DNA of 64,000 nucleotides from JBBATK01 sp044228285 (GTDB taxonomy: Bacteria > Bacteroidota > Ignavibacteria > Kapaibacteriales > NICIL-2), in NCBI GenBank assembly GCA_044228285.1, contig JBGAVD010000002.1, forward strand, positions 248,001-312,000, in the 5' to 3' direction. Of the stretch, positions 19,500 to 29,461 are shown one piece after another (positions within the stretch are counted from its first letter, which is position 1; every line of letters begins with the position of its first letter). The notes under the pieces were generated by a model that did no database searches, was not told where the DNA came from, and was given only the letters and a program-made list of their open reading frames with translations. Position numbers and translations under genes: made by a program.

Positions 19500-20261
19500 A
19501 TGAGGCAATCAGGTCGATACATAGTAAGAATGGCCTGGGCGCTTATCCCTGAGTATTACCGAGAACAGTCGCAGCGAATTGCGCCAACACCCTTTTATCG
19601 CAGACTTTTTAACATATTGAGCGGACAGAAGAGGCCTGCTTCCAATGCTTTTCAACTGTGGCACGGTCAACTTCGAGAAACGCTTCATTTCATGGAGCCA
19701 GAAAACTACCGAGGCATAGGGCGCGGCTACTTGCGCTCGGGTATTAGCTATGGTGTTGACGAAGAGGTGTCGAGAATAGAGGCTTTTTACGGAATTGATT
19801 TCTCCCCTAAAGATAATCTTCGAGCTCGTGAGTATATGGCTAAACTTGAGGAGAGGTATCAGTACGACACACAAGTTATTGTTCCGTGCCAGTATAGCGC
19901 GGCGGAATTGCTAAAGGCCTATGACCTGCTCGATAGTAAACATGAGTATGAGATTATTGAGGTGACAGAAGGCAAAAAAGTATCTGACATTTCAACCCTT
20001 GGTTTTGATGTTGGAAGCTTGTCATACGGATACTCTGTAATTGCCGACGCTGCAATCATGCCGAACTCGTACCCTCCGGTGATTGACGCCATGGCGGATA
20101 TTGTGGAGCAATTGAAGAAACTCAACCAGCATTGCTTGTTTTCCAAATATCAAGATGCCAGTGATTACTTAGCTTTGTACAACAGAAAGGTATTGGGGGC
20201 TAAAGGAGAATACTGTGTTGTACAAGTGCGGCTATTAATGCCTGAATCCTTGCAAAACTGA
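19500..20261 (+). CDS. orphan cytoplasmic protein at the start of the defence island
   Basis: The frame is open from a GTG at 19401, but that would overlap the integrase relic, so I prefer the ATG at 19500 (253 residues, MRQSGRYIVRMAWALIPEYYREQ). No signal peptide or membrane helix is seen. It has mixed alpha/beta character, with FYGIDFSPKDNLRAREYMAKLEERYQYD and a C-terminal half containing DVGSLSYGYSVIADAAIMPNSYPPVIDAM. The latter could be a small Imm-like or SUKH-like domain, but I cannot assign it. It lies about 330 bp upstream of the STAND gene on the same strand and may be part of the same defence or immunity module. Confidence 0.6.
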   Translation: MRQSGRYIVRMAWALIPEYYREQSQRIAPTPFYRRLFNILSGQKRPASNAFQLWHGQLRETLHFMEPENYRGIGRGYLRSGISYGVDEEVSRIEAFYGIDFSPKDNLRAREYMAKLEERYQYDTQVIVPCQYSAAELLKAYDLLDSKHEYEIIEVTEGKKVSDISTLGFDVGSLSYGYSVIADAAIMPNSYPPVIDAMADIVEQLKKLNQHCLFSKYQDASDYLALYNRKVLGAKGEYCVVQVRLLMPESLQN

Positions 20262-20587
20262 ACAATAAGGAAAGCACGAAAGTAGCATGCGGTACAAAAG
20301 TGAAAGTGTATTTTGTGCTATCCGACACTGGAAACACTGTGCTTAGCTACGCGCACGTGTTCATCGCTAATATGCGAAATCGTTTTGAAAACTAATTCTA
20401 ATGTCTGGCGAAATCGCGTCGACTGGTTCAGCGCGGCCAAGAATAATGAGTTGTCTTTCCGAAAGTCAATACAGCAATTTAGTGAGGCGCGTGGCAGTCA
20501 GTATCACAGTCGTTTCAACTCTTTGGACGCACAGTTGCACCCGGAAAGAGATGTAGAATTCAGATAATATAATATGAGTGATATAGA
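20262..20587. other. intergenic, AT-rich towards its end
   Basis: No recognisable gene is present; an 84-codon frame inside it has no family features. Just before the STAND start, TATAAT at 20568-20573 could be a -10 element giving a very short leader, but no properly spaced -35 element is visible. Confidence 0.45.
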
Positions 20588-23209
20588 ATGACTAAAATAG
20601 AGACGACATTTGTACCAATAGTCCTGCAACTTGATCGGGCTTATAACTCTATTGATGATTCGGATATAGCTGGATTTTATGACTTGTTGCACCTAGGAGA
20701 AATGATTTCTAAAATCATTACATTATCTCTAGTTGCCGCCATTAAGAGCGATTCTTTGCGCACACGATACAGTTTGCACTACGAATTAGTCCGGGCAGAC
20801 AGTATTGGAGTATGGGCCGATGTACTCAGTAGAACCCTTGTCGGCCCTGCTCAGCAGCTACTTGATCGTCAATATCGAGATAACGAACTTAAAGAATTAA
20901 CAATAAAAGTAAGTAGTGGGTGGCAATACGAAGCGCTTCAAAACTTAAACACAGCATTAAATATATTTAGACGTGCAGGAAGCCTCCCAAGTAAAGTCCA
21001 GTTTCGCAACTGGTTTGCTATGTTTGTCCAGTTGCGCAATGCTACCCGCGGACATGGTGCTCCATCAGGTGAGCAGTGCGCGGCGGCAATTGTACCACTA
21101 CATGAGTCGCTGAAATATATCATCGAGAATTATTGTCTCTTTGGAAGAGAGTGGGCTTATTTACATGAAAGCTATTCAAAGAAATACAGAGTAACGGCTC
21201 TAAACGGTTCATCTATTTACTTTGACCACCTAAGAAAGAGTAAGGAGTACAGCACACGATACAAAGATGGTTTGTACGTTTACTACTCAGATATTACGAC
21301 AGTTGACTTGATCTACTCTTCGGTGGATGCTATAGACTTTCACTTCGCCAATGGTTCATTTGGTAGTAAGTATTTTGAAGCAATATCGTATTCATCGAAT
21401 AGTACGATTGAGTGTGAAAGCGAGAATTATAAAATTCCTGTAATGGAATTGCAACAAAGTACAACTGATGGCTCTCAAACATTAAGCATCGAAGGCAACG
21501 TATTTACAAACAAGCCTGTTACTCCACCAGATTTGATCGACAGGACGGATCTTGAAGCTAGACTTAATTATGTATTGAGCGAAGTAAATCGTTACCCAAT
21601 TGTTACCCTGCACGGTCGCGGTGGAATTGGAAAGACTTCACTCGCGCTGAAAGCACTTGCCGAAATAGTTACAACATCTCGCTATGATATAGTTTTGTGG
21701 TTTAGTAGTCGCGATATTGACCTTTTGCCTGAAGGCATTAGGCATGTACAACCTGCTATTCTTAATGTGGAAGACATTGCGACATCGTTTATCAAAATGA
21801 CTGGATCTATCGGCTTAGTAAATGAAACTCCAGTCGAATTGTTGGCTCGTCATATGAAATCAAGTGAACTAGGGAGAATACTGTTTGTGTTCGACAATTT
21901 CGAAACCGTTGACAACCCCGCTGAGTTGTTCGCATGGATCAATAGTCACATTGAGAATCCAAACAAAGCGCTGATAACATCTCGAATAAGCAGTACATTT
22001 GTTGCGGATATTCCGATTGAGGTTGCTGGAATGTCAGAGGAGGAATGTCGTAACTTGATAGAAGCATCTACAAAAACTCTGAGCATTCCACTAGAAGAAG
22101 ATGTAATTAGAAATATATTGGATCAGTCAGATGGTCACCCGTACATTGTGAAAATACTCTTGGGATATTTTGCACTTAATCCAGAGCGCAGAAATGTTGA
22201 ACAGGTGCTCGCATCTAAAGATGAACTATTGAACGCCCTCTTCAGTCGAACTTATAATTCATTGACAGTTGCGGCAAGAAGAGTGTTCCTGACCCTTTGT
22301 AGCTGGCGGATGATCATTCCACAATTAGCATTGGAGGCGGTTCTCTTGCGACCCGAAAACGAGTACATGGATGTTGAGGAGGCTATAGAAGAGCTTCGTA
22401 AATCATCTCTCATTGAAATAGTGTACAGTGATGATAGGTATCCATACATTTCTGTTCCTCTCTCAGCGTTTATCTTTGGAAAGAGGGAATTGCAAGTATC
22501 GTATATGCAGACTTCAGTCTTAGCAGACAGGGCGTTGTTGCAGGAATTTGGTACTAACAGTGCAGGTGCGCAATATTATGACATTGAACAGCGCGTTCTA
22601 CAAAAAATAAAGATGGTTGCACGTCACGCTTCTGGAGATGTACATGAACTTAATAAACGGTTGCCAACTTTAGAATATATTGCGCGCAGATATAATAAAG
22701 CGTGGAAGTATTTAGCAGATATGATGTACGATGTGGGGGAAAACGTCCGTGCACATCAATATATAACAGAGTATCTGAAGACACCGATTGATCCTGATGA
22801 ATCATATATAGTATGGAACAAGGTTGCAAAATGGAGTGCGGAGTCCCATGACGTATTAAATGAAGTAAACGCCATGAATCATATTTGCAAGTCGATAAGG
22901 GCATCATCTAAGGAAATATTCAATATTGCTAGGAAAATCGACCTGTATATTAGAGAAAAGAAAATGTCTATGGGCGATTCTTCGTATGAAATTCATATGG
23001 AGACAATCGTGCGTGATATAATTACAGTATGTGACAAGCACATATATCGCACTGGTACTGCAGATGACTATCTTGTGCTAGGAGAGCTCTCTCTTGTTCT
23101 AGGCGATCATTCAAGGGCAAAAAATTACATAGAGAAGGGACTCGAAAGATTTCCAACTTCAGGTAGATTGAAGAAGGCATTATATGCGACTGGAGCCTAC
23201 TCTGCATAG
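20588..23209 (+). CDS. HEPN-like STAND NTPase (NB-ARC type), probable antiphage sensor
   Basis: The 873-residue product has three parts. Residues 1-180 are helical and contain LRNATRGHG (Arg150-Asn151 to His156), which fits the R-polar-x4-H motif of HEPN ribonucleases. Residues about 195-290 are a beta-rich region I do not recognise. From 315 comes an NB-ARC NTPase: an entry strand RTDLEARLNYVL, Walker A GRGGIGKTS (343-351), Walker B LFVFDNFE (432-439), a sensor ALITSR and a GHPYIVKIL motif (516-524). A winged-helix segment and a TPR-like C-terminus (about 700-873) follow. STAND proteins with nuclease effectors sense phage proteins and trigger cell death. The gene is AT-rich and lies beside restriction genes. 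Confidence 0.75.
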   Translation: MTKIETTFVPIVLQLDRAYNSIDDSDIAGFYDLLHLGEMISKIITLSLVAAIKSDSLRTRYSLHYELVRADSIGVWADVLSRTLVGPAQQLLDRQYRDNELKELTIKVSSGWQYEALQNLNTALNIFRRAGSLPSKVQFRNWFAMFVQLRNATRGHGAPSGEQCAAAIVPLHESLKYIIENYCLFGREWAYLHESYSKKYRVTALNGSSIYFDHLRKSKEYSTRYKDGLYVYYSDITTVDLIYSSVDAIDFHFANGSFGSKYFEAISYSSNSTIECESENYKIPVMELQQSTTDGSQTLSIEGNVFTNKPVTPPDLIDRTDLEARLNYVLSEVNRYPIVTLHGRGGIGKTSLALKALAEIVTTSRYDIVLWFSSRDIDLLPEGIRHVQPAILNVEDIATSFIKMTGSIGLVNETPVELLARHMKSSELGRILFVFDNFETVDNPAELFAWINSHIENPNKALITSRISSTFVADIPIEVAGMSEEECRNLIEASTKTLSIPLEEDVIRNILDQSDGHPYIVKILLGYFALNPERRNVEQVLASKDELLNALFSRTYNSLTVAARRVFLTLCSWRMIIPQLALEAVLLRPENEYMDVEEAIEELRKSSLIEIVYSDDRYPYISVPLSAFIFGKRELQVSYMQTSVLADRALLQEFGTNSAGAQYYDIEQRVLQKIKMVARHASGDVHELNKRLPTLEYIARRYNKAWKYLADMMYDVGENVRAHQYITEYLKTPIDPDESYIVWNKVAKWSAESHDVLNEVNAMNHICKSIRASSKEIFNIARKIDLYIREKKMSMGDSSYEIHMETIVRDIITVCDKHIYRTGTADDYLVLGELSLVLGDHSRAKNYIEKGLERFPTSGRLKKALYATGAYSA

Positions 23210-23478
23210 CTTGAGGTGGGCGAGAAGGGAACACTTTGGTAGGAAGTGTATGAGCGAAATCTGTAATAAGATTATAGGTTCATATCTTTGACACCGACGT
23301 GACAGAAGACCTTAAAAAAATGCACTGTTGTCGATGAAGGCGGGCGACTAGTTACTTGCCTTATACATCAAGCTACGGGTGTAATCTAGAGATAATGTCC
23401 TCGCTGAATCTAAGAAACCTCCAAATATTATCAAGAATCGTACAATACTTTGTAATCATAGCGTAGAAGTTTATAAAA

Positions 23479-26400
23479 ATGCCTCATACCAAAAGCGTCT
23501 ACGAATCGTCTTCTGACTCTAGGACTAAGCATGTCCGCGAAGAGCACATCGAATACGGGTTCATCGATAGACTCCAAGAGCTCAAGTACGAGTATCGCAA
23601 GGACATCCGTGACCGCGCCGCCCTCGAACACAACTTCCGCGAAAAGTTCGAATCCCTAAATCAAGTCAAGTTGTCGGATGCGGAGTTCGCGCGCCTGCTT
23701 GACGAAATCGTCAGCAACGACGTCTTCACCGCCTCCAAGACCCTACGAGAGCGCAACACCTTCATGCGTGAAGATGGCACGCCTCTGAATTTCACACTTG
23801 TCAACATCAAAGACTGGTGCAAAAACACCTTCGAAGTGGTTAATCAGTTGCGCATGAACACCGCTAACAGCCACCACCGCTATGATGTCATGCTGCTTAT
23901 TAATGGTGTGCCAGTAGTTCAGATTGAGTTGAAGACTTTGAGCATCAGTCCACGCCGTGCCATGGAGCAAATTGTGGACTACAAGAATGATCCGGGCAAT
24001 GGCTATTCGAAGACTCTGCTGTGTTTCTTGCAGCTTTTCATAGTAAGCAATCGCTCGGAAACGTGGTACTTCGCCAACAACAACGCCCGACACTTCAGTT
24101 TCAATGCGGAAGAGCATTTCTTGCCTATCTATCAGTTTGCCACGGAAGACAACAAGAAGGTTACTCACCTCGACATCTACGCCGAGATCTTCCTTGCGAA
24201 GTGTTCACTAGCGCAGACCATTAGCCGTTATATGGTACTGGTTGCTTCCGAACAGAAGCTGCTCATGATGCGACCCTACCAGGTCTATGCCGTGAAGCAT
24301 ATTGTGGAATGCATTCATACCAACTCCGGTAATGGCTTTGTGTGGCATACCACGGGGAGCGGTAAGACCCTGACATCATTCAAAGCTTCAACCCTGCTGA
24401 AAGACAATCCGGATATCGAGAAGTGTCTGTTTGTAGTAGACCGCAAAGACCTCGACCGACAAACCCGCGAAGAATTCAATCGTTTTCAGGAAAACTGCGT
24501 CGAGGAGAACACCCATACGAGCACGCTGGTGTCGCGGCTGCTTTCTGACGACTACGCCGACAAGGTGATCGTCACCACCATTCAAAAGCTAGGTCTGGCT
24601 TTGGATGAAAACTCCAAACGCACTGCTTCTCGTGGTGAACGTGGCGCTAAAACCTACAAGGAGCTGCTCGAGCCTCTGCGCAACAAGCGCATTGCCTTCA
24701 TTTTTGATGAGTGTCACCGCTCACAGTTTGGCGATAACCATCAGGCAATACGTGATTTCTTTCCCAAAGCGCAGCTTTTTGGTTTTACAGGGACGCCGAT
24801 TTTTGAAGAAAATGCGAGCGCGCAGAAAATTGAGGGACAACAAGCGTCAATGCGCACGACGCTGGACCTCTTTGAAAAGCAGCTTCATGCTTATACCATT
24901 ACCCATGCCATTGAGGACGGAAACGTCCTGCGCTTTCACATCGACTACTTTAAGCCTGAAGGGCTTAACGATAAACCAAAACCGGGTGAAGCATATGCCA
25001 AGAAGGCGGTCATTGAAGCCATTCTGAGCAAGCATGATGCGGCAACGGGTGGACGTCGCTTCAACGCTGTTCTTGCCACCTCCTCAATCAACGATGCCAT
25101 TGAATATCACGCATTGTTTAAATCCATCCAGGCGGAGAAGCTGGCAGCGGATCCGGAATTCAAAGCCCTGAACATTGCCTGTGTGTTCTCACCTCCGGCA
25201 GATGGTGATGCGGATGTGCGTCAAATCCAAGAAGACTTACCTCAAGAGCAAGCCGACAATCGCGAGAATCCTGAGGGCAAGAAGGCTGCGCTCATGAGCA
25301 TATTGGCTGACTACAATGCTCAATATGGCACGAACCACCGCATCTCGGAGTTCGACCTATACTATCAAGACGTGCAATCTCGTATCAAGGCTCAGCAGTG
25401 GCCGAACAATGATTATCCGGCAACACAGAAGATTGATGTCACCATCGTGGTGGATATGCTACTCACGGGTTTTGATTCCAAGTACCTGAACACGCTCTAT
25501 GTAGATAAGAATCTCAAGCATCATGGACTTATCCAGGCATTCTCGCGCACGAACCGTGTATTGAATGGCACGAAGCCTTACGGGAACATTCTTGATTTTC
25601 GTCAGCAACAAGATGCCGTCGATGCAGCCATAGCCTTGTTCTCAGGCGAGAAGTCGGCCGAGCAGGCGCGCGAGATCTGGTTGGTAGATGAAGCCAGCGT
25701 AGTGATTCGCAAGCTGGATACGGCGGTGCAGAAGTTGGATGAGTTTATGAAGTCGCAGGGACTCGACTGTGCGCCGCACGAAGTCTCGAACCTCAAGGGT
25801 GACGAAGCCCGCGCGGCATTCATTACGCATTACAAAGAAGTGCAACGTCTGCAAACGCAGTTGGATCAGTACACGGATTTGACGACGGAGAACCGCGAGG
25901 AGATGGAGAGCATCATTGCGCACGACGACATGCGTGCTTTCAAGGCGCAATACCTCGAAACAGCGAAGAAACTTAAAGCCTTGCAGGGCAACGGAGATAG
26001 CGATGGCTCTGCGACAAACGTTGCCGAACAGCTCGATTTCGAATTTGTGCTCTTTGCTTCGGCGGTTGTAGATTACGACTACATCATGAGTCTCATTGCG
26101 AAGTTCTCCGCCAAGGAACCGGGTAAGTCCAAGATGAGTCGCGAAGCACTCATTGGCCTGATCAGTTCCGACGCGAAGTTCATGAACGAGCGCGACGACA
26201 TAGCCGAGTACATCAACACGCTCAAAGCCGGTGAAGGTCTGAGCGAAACAGAGATCCGCGAAGGCTATGTGCGTTTCAAGGCTGAGAAGGAAGCCAAAGA
26301 GCTGGCAAGTATTGCAGCCCGACACAAGCTCGCAGCGAAAGCCTTGAAGGACTTTGTTGATGGCATTCTGAACCGCATGATATTCGATGGAGACCAACTG

Positions 26401-26538
26401 AGCGACCTCATGCAACCACAAGACCTCAGTTGGAAAGAACGCACACAAGCAGAACTAGCCCTTATGAACGACCTCATTCCACTTCTTCTTAAGCGCGCCC
26501 AAGGGCGTGAGATATCGGGGTTGAGTGCGTATGAGTAA
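23479..26538 (+). CDS. hsdR: type I restriction enzyme R subunit
   Basis: The 1019-residue motor and nuclease subunit of a type I restriction-modification system. The N-terminal PD-(D/E)xK nuclease shows RYDVMLLING and VVQIELKTL (Asp136, Glu150, Lys152). The superfamily 2 translocase follows with Walker A TTGSGKT (293-297), the DECH box FIFDECHRSQFG (410-413), GFTGTPIF and later helicase motifs (VDMLLTGFDSKYLNTLY, QAFSRTNRV). A helical C-terminal domain probably docks on the methylase. The gene overlaps hsdS by 8 bp. Its GC content looks higher than that of the STAND gene before it. All key motifs are intact. Confidence 0.95.
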   Translation: MPHTKSVYESSSDSRTKHVREEHIEYGFIDRLQELKYEYRKDIRDRAALEHNFREKFESLNQVKLSDAEFARLLDEIVSNDVFTASKTLRERNTFMREDGTPLNFTLVNIKDWCKNTFEVVNQLRMNTANSHHRYDVMLLINGVPVVQIELKTLSISPRRAMEQIVDYKNDPGNGYSKTLLCFLQLFIVSNRSETWYFANNNARHFSFNAEEHFLPIYQFATEDNKKVTHLDIYAEIFLAKCSLAQTISRYMVLVASEQKLLMMRPYQVYAVKHIVECIHTNSGNGFVWHTTGSGKTLTSFKASTLLKDNPDIEKCLFVVDRKDLDRQTREEFNRFQENCVEENTHTSTLVSRLLSDDYADKVIVTTIQKLGLALDENSKRTASRGERGAKTYKELLEPLRNKRIAFIFDECHRSQFGDNHQAIRDFFPKAQLFGFTGTPIFEENASAQKIEGQQASMRTTLDLFEKQLHAYTITHAIEDGNVLRFHIDYFKPEGLNDKPKPGEAYAKKAVIEAILSKHDAATGGRRFNAVLATSSINDAIEYHALFKSIQAEKLAADPEFKALNIACVFSPPADGDADVRQIQEDLPQEQADNRENPEGKKAALMSILADYNAQYGTNHRISEFDLYYQDVQSRIKAQQWPNNDYPATQKIDVTIVVDMLLTGFDSKYLNTLYVDKNLKHHGLIQAFSRTNRVLNGTKPYGNILDFRQQQDAVDAAIALFSGEKSAEQAREIWLVDEASVVIRKLDTAVQKLDEFMKSQGLDCAPHEVSNLKGDEARAAFITHYKEVQRLQTQLDQYTDLTTENREEMESIIAHDDMRAFKAQYLETAKKLKALQGNGDSDGSATNVAEQLDFEFVLFASAVVDYDYIMSLIAKFSAKEPGKSKMSREALIGLISSDAKFMNERDDIAEYINTLKAGEGLSETEIREGYVRFKAEKEAKELASIAARHKLAAKALKDFVDGILNRMIFDGDQLSDLMQPQDLSWKERTQAELALMNDLIPLLLKRAQGREISGLSAYE

Positions 26539-27808
26539 GGGTCTAGATTCTTCCAAAAATCGATCATCGACATTGCCGGTTCCAAAACTTCGATTTCCTC
26601 AGTTTAAAGCAATGCCCGGTTGGATTGACGTACCATTGATCGGCATCACAAACAGAGAAGTAAAGTGGAGTTTTACAGGTGGTCCGTTCGGGTCTAATTT
26701 AAAGGCCTCCGACTACACCGATTCAGGTATACGTATAATCCAGTTGCAAAATATCGGAGATGGTATATTTCACGATGAATACCACGTCTATACATCGGTA
26801 GATAAAGCGGACGAGTTGCGAAGTTCTAATATCTATCCCGGCGAGATAATCATGTCCAAAATGGGTGATCCAGTAGGACGCGCATGCTTTGTTCCTGTGG
26901 AAAGGGCAAGATATTTGATGTGCTCAGATGGTATTCGTGTGGTAGTTAACGAGTCTGAACACGATAAGTACTTCATTTACTCGCAAATCAACTCTCAGTC
27001 GTTTAGGAAAATCGTAGAAAGCAACGCCACAGGTTCAACTCGAAAACGCATCGGACTCGAGGAACTAAAAAAACTGTCTCTTGCGATACCTACTAAGGAG
27101 GAACAACAAAAAATCGCCCACTGCCTAAGTTCTCTGGACGAGCTGATAGCCGCCCAAGCCCGCAAAGTGGAGGCGCTCAAGAAACACAAAAAAGGTCTGA
27201 TGCAACAGCTTTTCCCACGCGAAGGGGAGACAGTGCCGAGGTTGAGGTTTGAGGAGTTTAGGGGGAGTGGGGAGTGGGAGGTAAAATACTTGTTCAATGT
27301 ATGTGATATGGGTGCCGGAAAGTTCGTTGCAGCTGCGGAGATATTCGAAATTTACGGTGCAGGTTGTTATCCGTGCTACGGCGGTAACGGTTTACGCGGG
27401 TATACTCAAACTTTCACCCACAGTGGTACATTCCCAATAGTTGGGCGTCAAGGAGCACTTTGTGGCAACGTTAAACTGGTTCAGGGCCATTTCCATGCTA
27501 CAGAACATGCAGTAGTCGCAACTCCGAACTCAAATGTGGACGTCTATTGGTTGTATCACCAACTTGACAAAATGAACCTAAACAGGTATGCAACCGGGCA
27601 GGCGCAACCGGGCTTGTCAGTCGACACTATTGGAAAATTGCAGATCCGTGTACCATATGCAATTGCGGAGCAGAGAAAAGTTGGCGAAACTCTTAATGCC
27701 ATTGACGTTGCAATTTTCGAGTGCTCTCAAAAGATAGAATTATTTCATCGCTTTAAGAGCGGCTTGATGCAAGTCTTGTTCCCAAGTGCACCGATGGCAA
27801 AGGAGTAA
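26531..27808 (+). CDS. hsdS: type I restriction system specificity subunit
   Basis: I use the ATG at 26531, which overlaps the hsdR stop. The 425-residue protein has two target-recognition domains. Each is followed by a conserved helical spacer: IPTKEEQQKIAHCLSSLDELIAAQARKVEALKKHKKGLMQQLFP, and IAEQRKVGETLNAIDVAIFECSQKIELFHRFKSGLMQVLFPS. This is the standard HsdS layout, in which each TRD reads one half of a split DNA target. I find no second partial hsdS or inverted repeat nearby that would allow TRD shuffling. Confidence 0.92.
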   Translation: MSKGLDSSKNRSSTLPVPKLRFPQFKAMPGWIDVPLIGITNREVKWSFTGGPFGSNLKASDYTDSGIRIIQLQNIGDGIFHDEYHVYTSVDKADELRSSNIYPGEIIMSKMGDPVGRACFVPVERARYLMCSDGIRVVVNESEHDKYFIYSQINSQSFRKIVESNATGSTRKRIGLEELKKLSLAIPTKEEQQKIAHCLSSLDELIAAQARKVEALKKHKKGLMQQLFPREGETVPRLRFEEFRGSGEWEVKYLFNVCDMGAGKFVAAAEIFEIYGAGCYPCYGGNGLRGYTQTFTHSGTFPIVGRQGALCGNVKLVQGHFHATEHAVVATPNSNVDVYWLYHQLDKMNLNRYATGQAQPGLSVDTIGKLQIRVPYAIAEQRKVGETLNAIDVAIFECSQKIELFHRFKSGLMQVLFPSAPMAKE

Positions 27809-27847
27809 CTTACTTCCCAGTTGAACACGCCTCCACACAACAGCTTT

Positions 27848-29461
27848 ATGACAGACACTAACCAAAAACAACTAGGCACAACTCTCTGGAAGATAGCCGA
27901 TCAACTCCGCGGCGCCATGAACGCGGACGACTTCCGCGATTACATGCTGTCCTTCCTCTTCCTTCGCTACCTCTCCGACAACTACGAGACGGCGGCAAAG
28001 AAGGAACTGGGCAAGGACTACCCCTTGGTCGATGCAGATGAGCGCCGTGTGCCCCTAGCAAAGTGGTACGACGAAAATGCGAAGGACGTCGTCGAGTTCG
28101 AAAAACAGATGCGTCGCAAGGTGCATTATGTTATACAGCCGCTACACTTGTGGAACAGTATATCCAATCTGGCGCGTACGCAGGATGGTGAGCTGCTTCA
28201 CACGCTCCAAGACGGCTTCAAGTACATTGAGACAGAGTCATTCGAGAGCACTTTCCAGGGGCTGTTCTCTGAGATCGACCTCAACTCTGCCAAGCTAGGG
28301 AAGAACTACACTGAACGCAACACCAAGCTTTGCGCCATCATCTCGGAAATTGCCAAAGGTCTGGCGGAATTCTCGACGGACATCGATGCGCTGGGCGATG
28401 CCTATGAGTACCTCATCGGACAATTCGCTGCCGGTTCCGGCAAGAAAGCGGGGGAATTCTATACGCCGCAGCAGATATCGGATATTTTGTCGGCCATTGT
28501 CACCCTCGATAGCCAAGAACCCAAAACCGGCACCAAGCAACGTCTGGAAAACGTCCTCGACTTCGCCTGTGGCTCCGGCTCCTTGCTGCTCAACGTGCGC
28601 AAGCGCATGAAGAAGTCGGGCGGTACCATTGGCAAAATCTACGGTCAGGAAAAGAACATCACTACCTACAACCTCGCTCGCATGAACATGCTGCTGCATG
28701 GCGTGAAGGACAGCGAGTTTGAGATCTACCACGGCGATACTCTGCTCAATGATTGGGACATGATGCGAGAGCTCAATCCTGCCAAAAAGCCTTCGTTCGA
28801 CGCAATAGTGGCAAATCCACCCTTCAGTTACCGTTGGGATCCCAGCGAAAGCATGGCAGATGATGTGCGTTTTAAGAGTCACGGAGTGGCCCCCAAATCC
28901 GCCGCTGACTTCGCCTTTTTGCTCCACGGTTTCCATTTCCTGAAGGATGAAGGCGTCATGGCCATCATTCTCCCGCACGGCGTCCTTTTCCGCGGCGGAG
29001 CCGAGGAACGCATCCGCACCAAGCTGCTCAAGGATGGTCATATTGATACCGTTATTGGTCTGCCTGCAAATCTATTCTACTCAACGGGGATTCCGGTTTG
29101 CATCCTTGTTCTCAAGAAGTGCAAGAAGTCTGACGACGTGTTGTTCATCAATGCCGCCGAGCACTTCGAGAAAGGCAAACGTCAAAACCAGCTGAAGCCA
29201 GAACATATTGCCAAAATCGTAGACACCTATCAAAACCGCAGCGAAGAAGAACGCTATGCTAAGCGCATATCCATGCAGCGTATTGAGGAAGAGGGGTACA
29301 ACCTCAACATCTCACGCTATATCAGCACCGCCGTTGCCGAAGACGAGATCGACTTAGCGGCTACGCATGTAGAGTTGGTGAAGATTGAGGCGGTGATTCA
29401 GGCGGCGAAGGGGAAGCACAATGCGTTTATGAGTGAGTTGGGGTTGGAGGAGTTGCCGTAG
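27848..29461 (+). CDS. hsdM: type I restriction system DNA adenine methylase
   Basis: I choose the ATG at 27848 (MTDTNQKQLG), the usual HsdM beginning, over a TTG nine codons earlier. The 537-residue N6-adenine methyltransferase has a helical N-terminal domain (about 1-190), GEFYTP (about 202), the SAM-binding motif I FACGSGSLLL (about 239-248) and the catalytic motif IV NPPFSYRW (about 323-330). It protects host DNA and is needed for restriction. The order R-S-M with M last differs from the common hsdMSR or hsdRMS. The gene appears intact. Confidence 0.95.
   Translation: MTDTNQKQLGTTLWKIADQLRGAMNADDFRDYMLSFLFLRYLSDNYETAAKKELGKDYPLVDADERRVPLAKWYDENAKDVVEFEKQMRRKVHYVIQPLHLWNSISNLARTQDGELLHTLQDGFKYIETESFESTFQGLFSEIDLNSAKLGKNYTERNTKLCAIISEIAKGLAEFSTDIDALGDAYEYLIGQFAAGSGKKAGEFYTPQQISDILSAIVTLDSQEPKTGTKQRLENVLDFACGSGSLLLNVRKRMKKSGGTIGKIYGQEKNITTYNLARMNMLLHGVKDSEFEIYHGDTLLNDWDMMRELNPAKKPSFDAIVANPPFSYRWDPSESMADDVRFKSHGVAPKSAADFAFLLHGFHFLKDEGVMAIILPHGVLFRGGAEERIRTKLLKDGHIDTVIGLPANLFYSTGIPVCILVLKKCKKSDDVLFINAAEHFEKGKRQNQLKPEHIAKIVDTYQNRSEEERYAKRISMQRIEEEGYNLNISRYISTAVAEDEIDLAATHVELVKIEAVIQAAKGKHNAFMSELGLEELP

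Noticed and set aside
25642..26448. 268-codon minus-strand frame inside hsdR
   Set aside because: It lies fully antisense to a well-supported gene and has no motif; codon bias of hsdR explains it.
28295..29041. 248-codon minus-strand frame inside hsdM
   Set aside because: Antisense to the catalytic part of HsdM and without family features.
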